Assembly: GCA_024279945.1 (NCBI GenBank) | Contig: JAJRRA010000045.1 | Coordinates: 1 to 64,000, forward strand | Direction: 5' to 3' | Length of the DNA: 64,000 nucleotides | Source: Gammaproteobacteria bacterium | GTDB lineage: Bacteria > Pseudomonadota > Gammaproteobacteria > Xanthomonadales > SZUA-36 | Shown here: one piece after another, positions 43,372 to 51,549 of the stretch | Numbering within the stretch: position 1 is the stretch's first letter | Layout of the letters: the number at the start of each line of letters is the position of its first letter | Position numbers and translations under genes: made by a program | Notes under the pieces: generated by a model | The model's database searches: none | What the model was told of the DNA's origin: nothing | Seen by the model: only the letters and a program-made list of their open reading frames with translations

Positions 43372-43556
43372 CAAAACTTCCTGAAATTCTGCGACAACAC
43401 GAAACCGTTATTTTACAGCGAAAGAGCAGGAAGTGATCAAAAAAGAGTGTTCAACGCCTGACTCCGGGGTTCTGAAGACCTCGGAGTCAAGCTGTCAAGG
43501 TGCTTTATATCTGTGGGAAGTTGTAGGGAGTTTACTTATTCACCAGTCATGGACAG

Positions 43557-43802
43557 TCAGTTCTGTCTCATGCCAAAAGAAAATTTAAAGCGCCGAAGCC
43601 ATGATTCTGAGGGCGCAGTCTCCGCAAGCCAACAACCGTCATTGGCTGATTCCAGTTTTGATGGATCGACGATAGTGCCTGTTCTTCCCAACGAATCTCC
43701 GGTAAAAATCGTGATCTGGTAAGGGGAAATTCCTCCCAGACCCACAATATCCTGAAGTCTTTGCACTTGAAAAATCGTCAATCTCAGGTTTGTCTGTGTC
43801 AT
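43557..43802 (-). CDS. small hypothetical protein
   Basis: An 81-aa protein with ATG at 43802 and AGGAAG 7 bases upstream on its strand. It reads MTQTNLRLTIFQVQRLQDIVG, then a moderately polar region with AETAPSESWLRRFKFSFG. No family recognised. An opposite-strand frame (43513-43722) is a shadow. The 43375-43556 gap has a hairpin (GACTCCG...CGGAGTC) around 43459-43488. Confidence 0.45.
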   Translation of the reverse strand: MTQTNLRLTIFQVQRLQDIVGLGGISPYQITIFTGDSLGRTGTIVDPSKLESANDGCWLAETAPSESWLRRFKFSFGMRQN

Positions 43803-44162
43803 GGTTCCACTTCCTGTGTCAGTCTAATTGTTCTTTTGTTCTGATTTCCGTTCTTTGTTTTTATGATAAGTAATGCAAATTACATACCAAATATTACACT
43901 GCTTGGAAATTATCAGAAAAAATATATATAACAGGTGGTTGGTTATTTTCCGCTACTGAAAAAATATCAGGTACAACAGTATTTGGAAAATGAGGTGACC
44001 AGAATCGACAGGCAATGCCAAAAATTGTCACACCTCCAAAACGGAGTACCATCGAATTGACATGGGTGAGTTTGTGGGTGACCAGGCTGTGGTAGTTTTG
44101 CAGTATGGATATACATTCTGGTAGTTTTTAGCTTTAAACAGGAAGTGGAACAGTGGTGCAAA
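43803..44162. other. AT-rich intergenic region upstream of mtnA
   Basis: 360 bp without a credible gene. It contains a short inverted repeat (GTAATGCAAATTAC near 43870) and AGGAAGTGGAAC at 44140, which is also found as the leader of the divergent small gene. No riboswitch fold was recognised by eye. It must hold the divergent promoters. Confidence 0.4.
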
Positions 44163-45272
44163 ATGCGGGTTAACGGTATTCCATATCGGTCCATTTGGCT
44201 GGACGACGATTGCTGGTCAGTCAACATTATCGATCAGACTTTCCTGCCGCATGAGTTTGTGATCCGGTCTTTGAAAAGTATGCAGGAGGTCGCCGAGGCC
44301 ATTTCAACCATGCGGGTGCGCGGCGCACCCCTGATCGGCGCAACCGCGGCTTATGGCGTGGCGCTGGCGATGCGGGAGAGTGCTGACACCGGATCACTGG
44401 CTGCAGCCTGTGCACAGTTGCTTGAAACCCGCCCGACCGCGGTCAACCTGCGTTGGGCGCTGGACCGCTTGAAAGCAGCACTTGAACCCCTGCCGCCGGA
44501 AGAACGGTGTTCGGTGGCCTACCTGATGGCCCGGGATATCTGCGATGAGGACGTGGATATCAATAACCGCATTGGTGAATTCGGTCTGCGGCTGATTCGA
44601 GGTTTGTGGGAACAGCGAAGATATGACGCAGATGTTTTGCATATCCTCACTCATTGCAATGCCGGCTGGATTGCTACCGTTGACTGGGGCACGGCGCTTG
44701 CACCCATTTACAAAGCACACGACACAGGCATCCCCGTCCATGTGTGGGTGGATGAAACTCGCCCGCGCAACCAGGGTGCGGCCTTGACGGCCTGGGAACT
44801 CCAGGCCCACGGCGTGCCGCATGATGTGATCGTCGACAACGCGGGCGGTCACCTGATGCAGCATGGTTTGGTTGACCTTTGCCTCACCGGCACAGATCGC
44901 ACGGCGCGCAATGGTGATGTCTGCAACAAGATTGGCACCTACCTCAAGGCGCTGGCGGCGCATGATAACGATCTGCCGTTTTATGTCTGCCTGCCCAGCC
45001 CAACCATTGACTGGGCCATGGCCGATGGCGTTGCCGGCATCCCCATCGAAGAACGTGATGCCGCCGAGGTGACGCGGGTAAGGGGCAAGACCGCAGGCGG
45101 TGAAATGGCTACCGTCCAGATCACACCCGATGGTGTCAGGGCGCGCAATTTTGCGTTTGATGTGACCCCGGCCCGGCTGCTTACCGGCCTGATCACCGAA
45201 CGCGGTATCTGTCCGGCCAGTGAGGCTGGTCTCGAATCGCTGTTTCCCGAACACGGGGCAGGGGCGACATGA
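44163..45272 (+). CDS. mtnA: methylthioribose-1-phosphate isomerase
   Basis: A 369-aa protein from ATG 44163. It converts 5-methylthioribose-1-phosphate (or 5-deoxyribose-1-phosphate) to the ribulose form. Catalytic residues are C165 (THCNAG) and D245 (LTGTDRTARNGDV), matching C160/D240 of Bacillus MtnA. Substrate motifs STMRVRGAPLIGATAAYG and NAGGHLMQ are present. Length is normal. It overlaps the aldolase gene by 4 bases. An earlier GTG 44145 has a misplaced RBS. Confidence 0.93.
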   Translation: MRVNGIPYRSIWLDDDCWSVNIIDQTFLPHEFVIRSLKSMQEVAEAISTMRVRGAPLIGATAAYGVALAMRESADTGSLAAACAQLLETRPTAVNLRWALDRLKAALEPLPPEERCSVAYLMARDICDEDVDINNRIGEFGLRLIRGLWEQRRYDADVLHILTHCNAGWIATVDWGTALAPIYKAHDTGIPVHVWVDETRPRNQGAALTAWELQAHGVPHDVIVDNAGGHLMQHGLVDLCLTGTDRTARNGDVCNKIGTYLKALAAHDNDLPFYVCLPSPTIDWAMADGVAGIPIEERDAAEVTRVRGKTAGGEMATVQITPDGVRARNFAFDVTPARLLTGLITERGICPASEAGLESLFPEHGAGAT

Positions 45273-45904
45273 GTGAGGGCCTACGGCGGCAACTGATCGA
45301 AACAGCGCTCGCAATGAACGCGAGCGGTATCAATAAAGGCAGGTCAGGCAATCTGAGCGTCCGGACAGAGGATGGTTGCCTGATCACGCCATCGGCTGTG
45401 CATTACTCTGATTTGTCTCCCGGGGATATCGTCGCGATGAATCTTGATGGCAAGTGGCAAGATTCAGTCAAACCGTCCAGTGAATGGCGCTTCCATCGGG
45501 ATCTCTACCGCCACCGCGAGGATGCCCAGGCAATCGTGCACGCTCATCCGGTTTACTGCGCCACGCTGGCCTGCATGGGCCGGTCGATCCCCGCTGTTCA
45601 TTACATGGTGGCGGCGGCTGGTGGGGGGGACATCCGATGTGCCGCTTACGCAACTTTTGGCACACAGGAGCTTTCCGACTATGTACTGATGGCGATGACG
45701 GGGCGCAAGGCGTGCCTGATGGCGAATCATGGCCTGTTGTGCCTCGAACAGGATCTGCCACGGGCATTGGCGCTGGCGGTAGAAGTCGAGCAATTGGCGC
45801 AGATGTATTATCAGTGCCTGCTGGCTGGCGAGCCGGTGATCCTGGATGAGGAAGAGATGGGCAGGGTACTGGAGAAGTTCAAAAGCTACGGCAGACAGGA
45901 TTAA
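45269..45904 (+). CDS. class II aldolase (MtnA partner; DHAP-shunt type or MtnB-like)
   Basis: A 211-aa class II aldolase/adducin-fold enzyme. Zinc ligands H91 and H93 (VHAHPVY) and a later histidine in MANHGLL are visible, with SSEWRFHRDLY preceding as the substrate/catalytic region. With MtnA it would act on 5-methylthioribulose-1-P, either as aldolase giving DHAP plus (methylthio)acetaldehyde or as MtnB dehydratase. No MtnC/MtnD follow, so the aldolase (DHAP shunt) reading is favoured. Translation is coupled to mtnA. Confidence 0.75.
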   Translation: MSEGLRRQLIETALAMNASGINKGRSGNLSVRTEDGCLITPSAVHYSDLSPGDIVAMNLDGKWQDSVKPSSEWRFHRDLYRHREDAQAIVHAHPVYCATLACMGRSIPAVHYMVAAAGGGDIRCAAYATFGTQELSDYVLMAMTGRKACLMANHGLLCLEQDLPRALALAVEVEQLAQMYYQCLLAGEPVILDEEEMGRVLEKFKSYGRQD

Positions 45905-45905
45905 A

Positions 45906-46252
45906 GGCTTGTCGGCTGCAAGCGACCTCTTACTGTGAGAGCGCCCTTGGGCGCGATGGACCAATGTTTGGCTTGTCGGCCGCAAGCGACCTCTTACTGT
46001 GAGAGCGCCCTTGGGCGCGATAGACCGATGTTTGGCTTGTCGGCCGCAAGCGACCTCTTACTGTGAGAGCGCCCTTGGGCGCGATGGACCAATGTTTGGC
46101 TTGTCGGCTGCAAGCGACCTCTTACTGTGAGAGCGCCCTTGGGCGCGATGGACCGATGTTTGGCTTGTCGGCCGCAAGCGACCTCTTACTGTGAGAGCGC
46201 CCTTGGGCGCGATGGACCGATGTTTGGCTTGTCGGCCGCAAGCGGCCTCTTA
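45906..46252. repeat. 64-bp tandem repeat array (5 full units + partial), REP-like
   Basis: Units start at 45906, 45970, 46034, 46098, 46162 and 46226 (the last partial), all spaced exactly 64 bp with only a few substitutions. Each unit holds a perfect hairpin GCGCCC-TT-GGGCGC (first at 45941-45954) and GTGAGAGCGCCCTTGGGCGCGAT, like Pseudomonas-type REP elements. It fills the gap between the convergent aldolase and aldehyde dehydrogenase genes and reaches the latter's stop codon. Confidence 0.92.
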
Positions 46253-47671
46253 CAGACCCATGACGGCCTTGGTTTCCAGGTAATCTTCGATGCCGCTGGC
46301 GCCCCACTCCCGACCGTTGCCGGATTGTTTGTAGCCGCCAAAGGGTGCATGGATATCATTATCCGCACCGTTGAGGTGGACCATTCCGGTGCGCAACCGG
46401 CGCGCTACGAGCATGGCCTCTTCTGGCGTCCCGCCGTACACGTAGCCGGACAGGCCGTAGTCGGTGTCATTGGCGATGGTGATGGCCTCGCTCAGCCCGG
46501 AATAGGGGATCATGCACAGCACAGGTCCGAATATTTCCTCGCGGGCGATAGTCATGTTGTTGGAGACATCGCGGAAGATGGTTGGCTTCACGTAATAACC
46601 GGTTTCCAGGCCCTCCGGTTTGCCGGGTCCGCCGATAACCAGTTGGGCGCCTTCTGAGATGCCCTTTTCGATCAGACCCTGGATCTTGTTGTACTGTGCT
46701 TCGCTGATGACCGGGCCCATCTTTGTTTCCGGATTTTGCGGATCACCGGGATGTACCTTTTCAGCGACCGCTGCAGCCAGATTCACCGCATCTTCGTAGC
46801 AGCTTGCCGGAACCAGCATGCGGCTGGGTGCGTTACAGGACTGGCCGGTGTTGCTGAACATGCAGTTCACACCATGGGTAATTGCTTCTTCCAACGGGGC
46901 AGATTCAAGAATGATGTTGGCAGACTTGCCGCCCAATTCCTGGGCCACGCGCTTAACATTGTCAGCCGCCGCTTTGGCTACCAGTATGCCGGCGCGGGTT
47001 GAGCCGGTGAAGGACATCATGTCGATGCCGGGGTGTGCGGACATGGCGGAACCCACGCCTGGGCCGTCACCGTTGACCAGATTGAAAACTCCGGCGGGTA
47101 CACCGGCGGTTTCAAGGACTTCGGCAAACAGCATGGCATCTACCGGCGCAATCTCGCTGGGTTTCAATACCATGGTGCAACCGGCAGCCAGAGCCGGCGC
47201 AACCTTGCAGGCAATCTGGTTGACCGGCCAGTTCCACGGTGTAATCAGGCCACAGACTCCAACGGGTTCCTTCACAATTATGGAATCACCTACCTTTTCT
47301 TCCATGGCCATGCCCTGCAGGGCGGCAAGGGTGGACATCAGGTGTCCCAGGCCTGCGGCTGCCTGCGCCTGATGGGCGAAAGTGATGGGGGCGCCCATTT
47401 CGGCAGAAATAGCCGCAGCGATGTCTTTGAATCGGGCTTTATAGGCATCGATAGCCTTGCCCAGCAGTTCAATGCGCTGCTCCACAGTCCAGAGGGAGTA
47501 ATCTTCGAAAGCCGCTCTTGCCGCAGCCACGGCGCGATCCACATCTTGCGCGGATCCATAAGCAACTTTACCGATGGATTTTTCAGTCGCTGGATTGATG
47601 ATGTCTGCTGCCCTGCCAGAGTCGTTGTTTACCCACTGGCCATTGATGTAATGTCTGGTGCAATCGTACAT
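46250..47671 (-). CDS. NAD(P)-dependent aldehyde dehydrogenase
   Basis: A 473-aa protein; ATG 47671 is chosen (MYDCTRHYINGQW) because the upstream 35 residues look like untranslated leader. It has the Rossmann motif FTGSTRAG, the general base ELGGKSA, and the nucleophile Cys in NTGQSCNAPSRM (about 280). It oxidises an aldehyde to the acid. Its 3' end meets the 64-bp repeat array. In this neighbourhood it may use the aldehyde made by the class II aldolase; that is inference. Confidence 0.9.
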   Translation of the reverse strand: MYDCTRHYINGQWVNNDSGRAADIINPATEKSIGKVAYGSAQDVDRAVAAARAAFEDYSLWTVEQRIELLGKAIDAYKARFKDIAAAISAEMGAPITFAHQAQAAAGLGHLMSTLAALQGMAMEEKVGDSIIVKEPVGVCGLITPWNWPVNQIACKVAPALAAGCTMVLKPSEIAPVDAMLFAEVLETAGVPAGVFNLVNGDGPGVGSAMSAHPGIDMMSFTGSTRAGILVAKAAADNVKRVAQELGGKSANIILESAPLEEAITHGVNCMFSNTGQSCNAPSRMLVPASCYEDAVNLAAAVAEKVHPGDPQNPETKMGPVISEAQYNKIQGLIEKGISEGAQLVIGGPGKPEGLETGYYVKPTIFRDVSNNMTIAREEIFGPVLCMIPYSGLSEAITIANDTDYGLSGYVYGGTPEEAMLVARRLRTGMVHLNGADNDIHAPFGGYKQSGNGREWGASGIEDYLETKAVMGL

Positions 47672-47881
47672 GGTGAGACCTCTGAAAATATACGCCTGAA
47701 GTATGGCTGCCCGTGATGGTGTACGGCTGTGGCCTGTCCTGCGTTGGGATGGGAGATACCGTATCCTAACCCGCATAAACTATGTGCACAATGGATTTAG
47801 CGGGCAAAAACTGAAGCAGAACACACAGCACGGTTTTTGCTAAGCTGTGGGTTAAATGCAAACTCCTCAAGAGGAACAACC

Positions 47882-49504
47882 ATGCTCGGTTTGATGCAAG
47901 ATTATCCCCTGTTAACCCATACAATTCTTGACCATGCGGCACTCAATCACGGTGAGCGCGAACAGGTTACCCGTTCCGTTGAAGGCCCGATTCGCAGCAC
48001 GACGCTGGCGCAGATCAGAACACGTGCGCTGAAAGTAGCCAAAGCACTGGCAGGAGAAGGGGTAAGCCTGGGTGACCGTATCGCTACCATGGCCTGGAAC
48101 ACGGACCGGCACCTGGAAACCTGGTTCGGGATCATGGGAAACGGCGCGATTTGCCACACGCTGAACCCGCGCCTGTTTGCCGATCAGTTGGACTACATCG
48201 TTAATCATGCCGAAGACGACATCATGTTTGTCGACCTGACCTTCGTTCCACTGGTTGAGGCTTTACAGAATCGTTTCGGCACGGTGAGGAAATACATTGT
48301 ACTGACGGACTCCGAGCACATGCCTGAGACGTCCTTGCCTGGTGCCGTTGCCTATGAAGACTGGATCGCCGCGGTAGATGATGATTTTGCCTGGGGTGAT
48401 TTCGATGAAAACACGGCAGCAGCCCTGTGTTACACCTCCGGTACAACCGGCAACCCCAAAGGTGTGCTTTATTCCCATCGATCCAATGTTCTGCACGGCC
48501 TGACGGTTAATCAGCCGGATGTGTTCGGGCTCACTTCCGAAGATGTCATTATGGCCATCGTGCCGATGTTTCACGCCAATGCCTGGGCACTGACCTACGC
48601 TGCCCCGGCGGCGGGTGCCAAGCTGGTGATGCCGGGCGCCGGTATGGACGGTAAGAGCATTTACGAGTTGTTGGAAAATGAGAAAGTAACCGCCACGGCC
48701 GCTGTACCGACGGTCTGGTTGGGGCTTTTGCAATATCTCGACGAAACCGGCAAGAAATTGCCCTATCTGCAAAAAGTCGTTATTGGTGGGGCAGCCTGCC
48801 CGCCAATGATGATTCGCCGTTTTGAATTGGATTTTGATGTGGAGGTCATTCACGGCTGGGGCATGACTGAAATGTCGCCGGTGGGCACCACGGGTAAATT
48901 AAAGCATGCCACCCTGAATCTGGATCGCGAGGCGCGGTTGAAACTCAAGGAGAAACAGGGCAGGACACCCTACCTCGTGGAAATGAAAATTGTTGGTGAT
49001 GATGGCAAGGAACTGCCCCGTGACGGCAAGGTATTTGGCCACCTGCTGGTGCGGGGCCCGGCTGTTTCGAAGAGCTATTTCAAGCTTGACCAGGATATTC
49101 TGACTGCGGACGGCTGGTTTGATACGGGTGATATCGCAACGATTGATTCGCTGGGCTTTATGCAGATCACTGATCGCGACAAGGATGTGATCAAGTCAGG
49201 TGGTGAATGGATTTCCTCAATTGAAATTGAGAATGAAGCCGTGGGCTGTCCGGGCGTTGCCGAGGCCGCCGTGATTGGCCTGCCGCATCCCAAGTGGAGC
49301 GAACGGCCCCTGCTGCTGGTCATCAGGGAAGTGGGTTCTGACATCGACAAGGAAGCGGTGCTGGTTTACCTGGATGGAAAAATTGCCAAGTGGTGGATGC
49401 CTGATGATGTGGTCTTTGTTGATGAGATTCCGCACACAGCCACCGGTAAAATTCAGAAAATGACACTGCGGGAGCAATTCAAGGACTTTGAGTTCGGGGA
49501 TTGA
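47882..49504 (+). CDS. acyl-CoA ligase, DmdB-like (long/medium-chain fatty acid CoA ligase family)
   Basis: A 540-aa adenylate-forming ligase from ATG 47882 with AAGAGGA upstream. P-loop [12 protein letters not shown] near residue 185, [10 protein letters not shown] near 320, [12 protein letters not shown] near 415, and C-terminal [10 protein letters not shown]. The N-terminus [20 protein letters not shown] is typical of the clade with DmdB, the methylmercaptopropionate-CoA ligase, and fatty-acid ligases. Which acid is used cannot be said. It directly precedes the formate dehydrogenase genes (about 20 bp). Confidence 0.85.
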   Translation: MLGLMQDYPLLTHTILDHAALNHGEREQVTRSVEGPIRSTTLAQIRTRALKVAKALAGEGVSLGDRIATMAWNTDRHLETWFGIMGNGAICHTLNPRLFADQLDYIVNHAEDDIMFVDLTFVPLVEALQNRFGTVRKYIVLTDSEHMPETSLPGAVAYEDWIAAVDDDFAWGDFDENTAAALCYTSGTTGNPKGVLYSHRSNVLHGLTVNQPDVFGLTSEDVIMAIVPMFHANAWALTYAAPAAGAKLVMPGAGMDGKSIYELLENEKVTATAAVPTVWLGLLQYLDETGKKLPYLQKVVIGGAACPPMMIRRFELDFDVEVIHGWGMTEMSPVGTTGKLKHATLNLDREARLKLKEKQGRTPYLVEMKIVGDDGKELPRDGKVFGHLLVRGPAVSKSYFKLDQDILTADGWFDTGDIATIDSLGFMQITDRDKDVIKSGGEWISSIEIENEAVGCPGVAEAAVIGLPHPKWSERPLLLVIREVGSDIDKEAVLVYLDGKIAKWWMPDDVVFVDEIPHTATGKIQKMTLREQFKDFEFGD

Positions 49505-49525
49505 TTCCCCCGATTGGAAAAAACC

Positions 49526-50005
49526 ATGCAGTCATCAGCGGTTTCACTACAGGAGATTGTCGACAGCGCCCTTGAATCTCATCTTGGGAAAATCGGTGCT
49601 TTGCTGCCTGTGTTGTATTCGATCCAGGATAAGCTTGGCCATGTTCCCAGGCAGGCCGTGCCGATGATCGCCCGGGCCATGAGCCTGTCACGCGCTGAAA
49701 TTCACGGCGTGATGAGTTTTTACCATGATTTTCGTAGCGAACCTGCTGGTGAGAACATTATCCACCTGTGTCGCGCCGAGGCTTGCCAGGCGATGGGGGC
49801 GCGCAAACTGGAGCAGCATGTTATCCGCCGCCTGGGCATCGGCTTTGGTGAAACCACGGCGGACGGCCTGGTCTCGCTGGAGCCGGTCTATTGCCTGGGC
49901 AACTGTGCCTGCACGCCATCCATCCGGGTCAATGACGATATCCATGCCCGCGTCACTGCGCAGAAATTTGATGAAATAATGGATTGCCTGGAGGCAAAAA
50001 GCTGA
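49526..50005 (+). CDS. fdsG: formate dehydrogenase gamma subunit (NuoE-like, [2Fe-2S])
   Basis: A 159-aa thioredoxin-like ferredoxin. The four [2Fe-2S] cysteines are visible as LCRAEACQ and VYCLGNCACTPS. It passes electrons in the NAD-dependent formate dehydrogenase complex. ATG 49526 is used; TTG 49514 is an alternative. It overlaps the next gene (TGATG). It starts 22 bases after the stop of the acyl-CoA ligase, so the ligase may share the operon. Confidence 0.9.
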   Translation: MQSSAVSLQEIVDSALESHLGKIGALLPVLYSIQDKLGHVPRQAVPMIARAMSLSRAEIHGVMSFYHDFRSEPAGENIIHLCRAEACQAMGARKLEQHVIRRLGIGFGETTADGLVSLEPVYCLGNCACTPSIRVNDDIHARVTAQKFDEIMDCLEAKS

Positions 50006-51549
50006 TGGCGCTGCGGATTTTTGTTCCCCGGGATGCCACGGCCTGTGCCCTGGGTGCGGACGAAGTCGCAGATTCCATCAGCAAAGGTGCAAAGGGAAGG
50101 GGAACTGACGTTGAAGTCATCCGCAATGGTTCGCGTGGTGCAGTCTGGCTGGAACCGCTGCTGGAGATTCAGACGGATGCCGGCCGGGTGGCTTTTGGCC
50201 CGGTCGCACCTGGTGATGTTCCCGGCTTGTTCGAAGCGGGTTTTCCGGGGGAGGCGGATCATCCCCTGTCGCTGGGGCCTGTTGATGAAATTCCCTGGCT
50301 GGCCAGGCAGCAAAGGCTGACTTTCGTCCGGGCCGGCCTGGGCGACCCCCTGTCACTGGAAAATTATCAGGCGCTTGATGGTTTCAAAGGCCTTGAACGG
50401 GCCCTGGCACTGGAACCCCAGGCCATTGTTGATGAAATCACAGAGTCTGGCCTGCGCGGACGCGGTGGCGCCGCGTTCCCCACGGGCATCAAGTGGCAGA
50501 CCGTACTGGATGCCGAAAGTGACGGTGAGAATCATCAGAAATACATCGTATGCAACGCGGATGAGGGTGATTCGGGCACCTTTGCCGACCGCCTGCTGAT
50601 GGAGTCGGATCCTTACCAGTTGATTGAAGGCATGATCATCGCCGGGCTGGCCGTGGGCGCGAGCGAAGGGTTCATCTATCTGCGTTCGGAATACCCCCAT
50701 TGCCGGAAGGCGTTGGAGGAGGTGATTTCACGGGCGGAACAGGCGGCTTACCTGGGCGACAACATTTGTGGCAGCGGCAAGGCCTTCCGGATCGATCTTC
50801 GGATTGGGGCGGGTGCGTATATCTGTGGAGAGGAAACCTCGTTGCTCGAGAGCCTGGAAGGCAAGCGCGGCATGATTCGATTCAAGCCGCCGCTGCCCGC
50901 AGTCAAGGGCCTGATGGGGTTGCCCACCGTGGTGAACAATGTGCTCTCGCTGGCTGCGGTGAGCACTGTACTGGCTAAGGGCGCTGCCGCATACCGTGAT
51001 TTCGGCACCGGCCGGTCCCGCGGTACGTTGACGGTTCAGCTTGGAGGCAATATCAAACGCGGCGGCCTGGTTGAACTGCCCTTGGGCGCTACGGTGCGCG
51101 AGTTGCTGGAAGATTTTGGTGGCGGCACGGCCAGCGGCAGGCCGGCGCGGGCAATCCAGGTGGGCGGCCCACTGGGGACTTATCTGCCCGAATCCCAGTG
51201 GGACGTCGCGCTGGATTATGAAGCGCTGGCGGGGATCGGCGCTATGCTGGGTCATGGAGGTGTTGTCGTATTTGACGATACCGTGGATATGGCGCAGCAG
51301 GCGAGGTTTGCAATGGAGTTCTGTGCCGGCGAGTCCTGCGGGAAGTGCACACCCTGCCGGGTGGGCTCGGTGCGGGGTCTTGAAGTCATTGACCGTGTCA
51401 TTGCCGGTCGTGAACGTGAATTCAACCTGGCCTTGCTGGATGATCTTTGCAGCACCATGATCGATGGTTCCTTGTGCGCCATGGGTGGACTGACACCTTA
51501 CCCGGTACGCAGCGCGCTGGAGTATTTTCCTGAGGATTTCAGTCGGTGA
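50005..51549 (+). CDS. fdsB: formate dehydrogenase beta subunit (NuoF-like flavoprotein)
   Basis: A 514-aa protein. N-terminal about 110 residues are a thioredoxin-like domain; then FMN/NADH-binding RGRGGAAFPTGIKW near 151-165 and CNADEGDSGTFADR; ICGEETSLLESLEG; then a C-terminal 4Fe-4S motif ESCGKCTPCRVG near 445. It takes electrons from the subunit above to NAD+. ATG 50005 overlaps the fdsG stop. Confidence 0.93.
   Translation: MALRIFVPRDATACALGADEVADSISKGAKGRGTDVEVIRNGSRGAVWLEPLLEIQTDAGRVAFGPVAPGDVPGLFEAGFPGEADHPLSLGPVDEIPWLARQQRLTFVRAGLGDPLSLENYQALDGFKGLERALALEPQAIVDEITESGLRGRGGAAFPTGIKWQTVLDAESDGENHQKYIVCNADEGDSGTFADRLLMESDPYQLIEGMIIAGLAVGASEGFIYLRSEYPHCRKALEEVISRAEQAAYLGDNICGSGKAFRIDLRIGAGAYICGEETSLLESLEGKRGMIRFKPPLPAVKGLMGLPTVVNNVLSLAAVSTVLAKGAAAYRDFGTGRSRGTLTVQLGGNIKRGGLVELPLGATVRELLEDFGGGTASGRPARAIQVGGPLGTYLPESQWDVALDYEALAGIGAMLGHGGVVVFDDTVDMAQQARFAMEFCAGESCGKCTPCRVGSVRGLEVIDRVIAGREREFNLALLDDLCSTMIDGSLCAMGGLTPYPVRSALEYFPEDFSR

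Noticed and set aside
45905-46252. CRISPR array
   Set aside because: The 64-bp units are contiguous and nearly identical throughout; there are no variable spacers and no cas genes.
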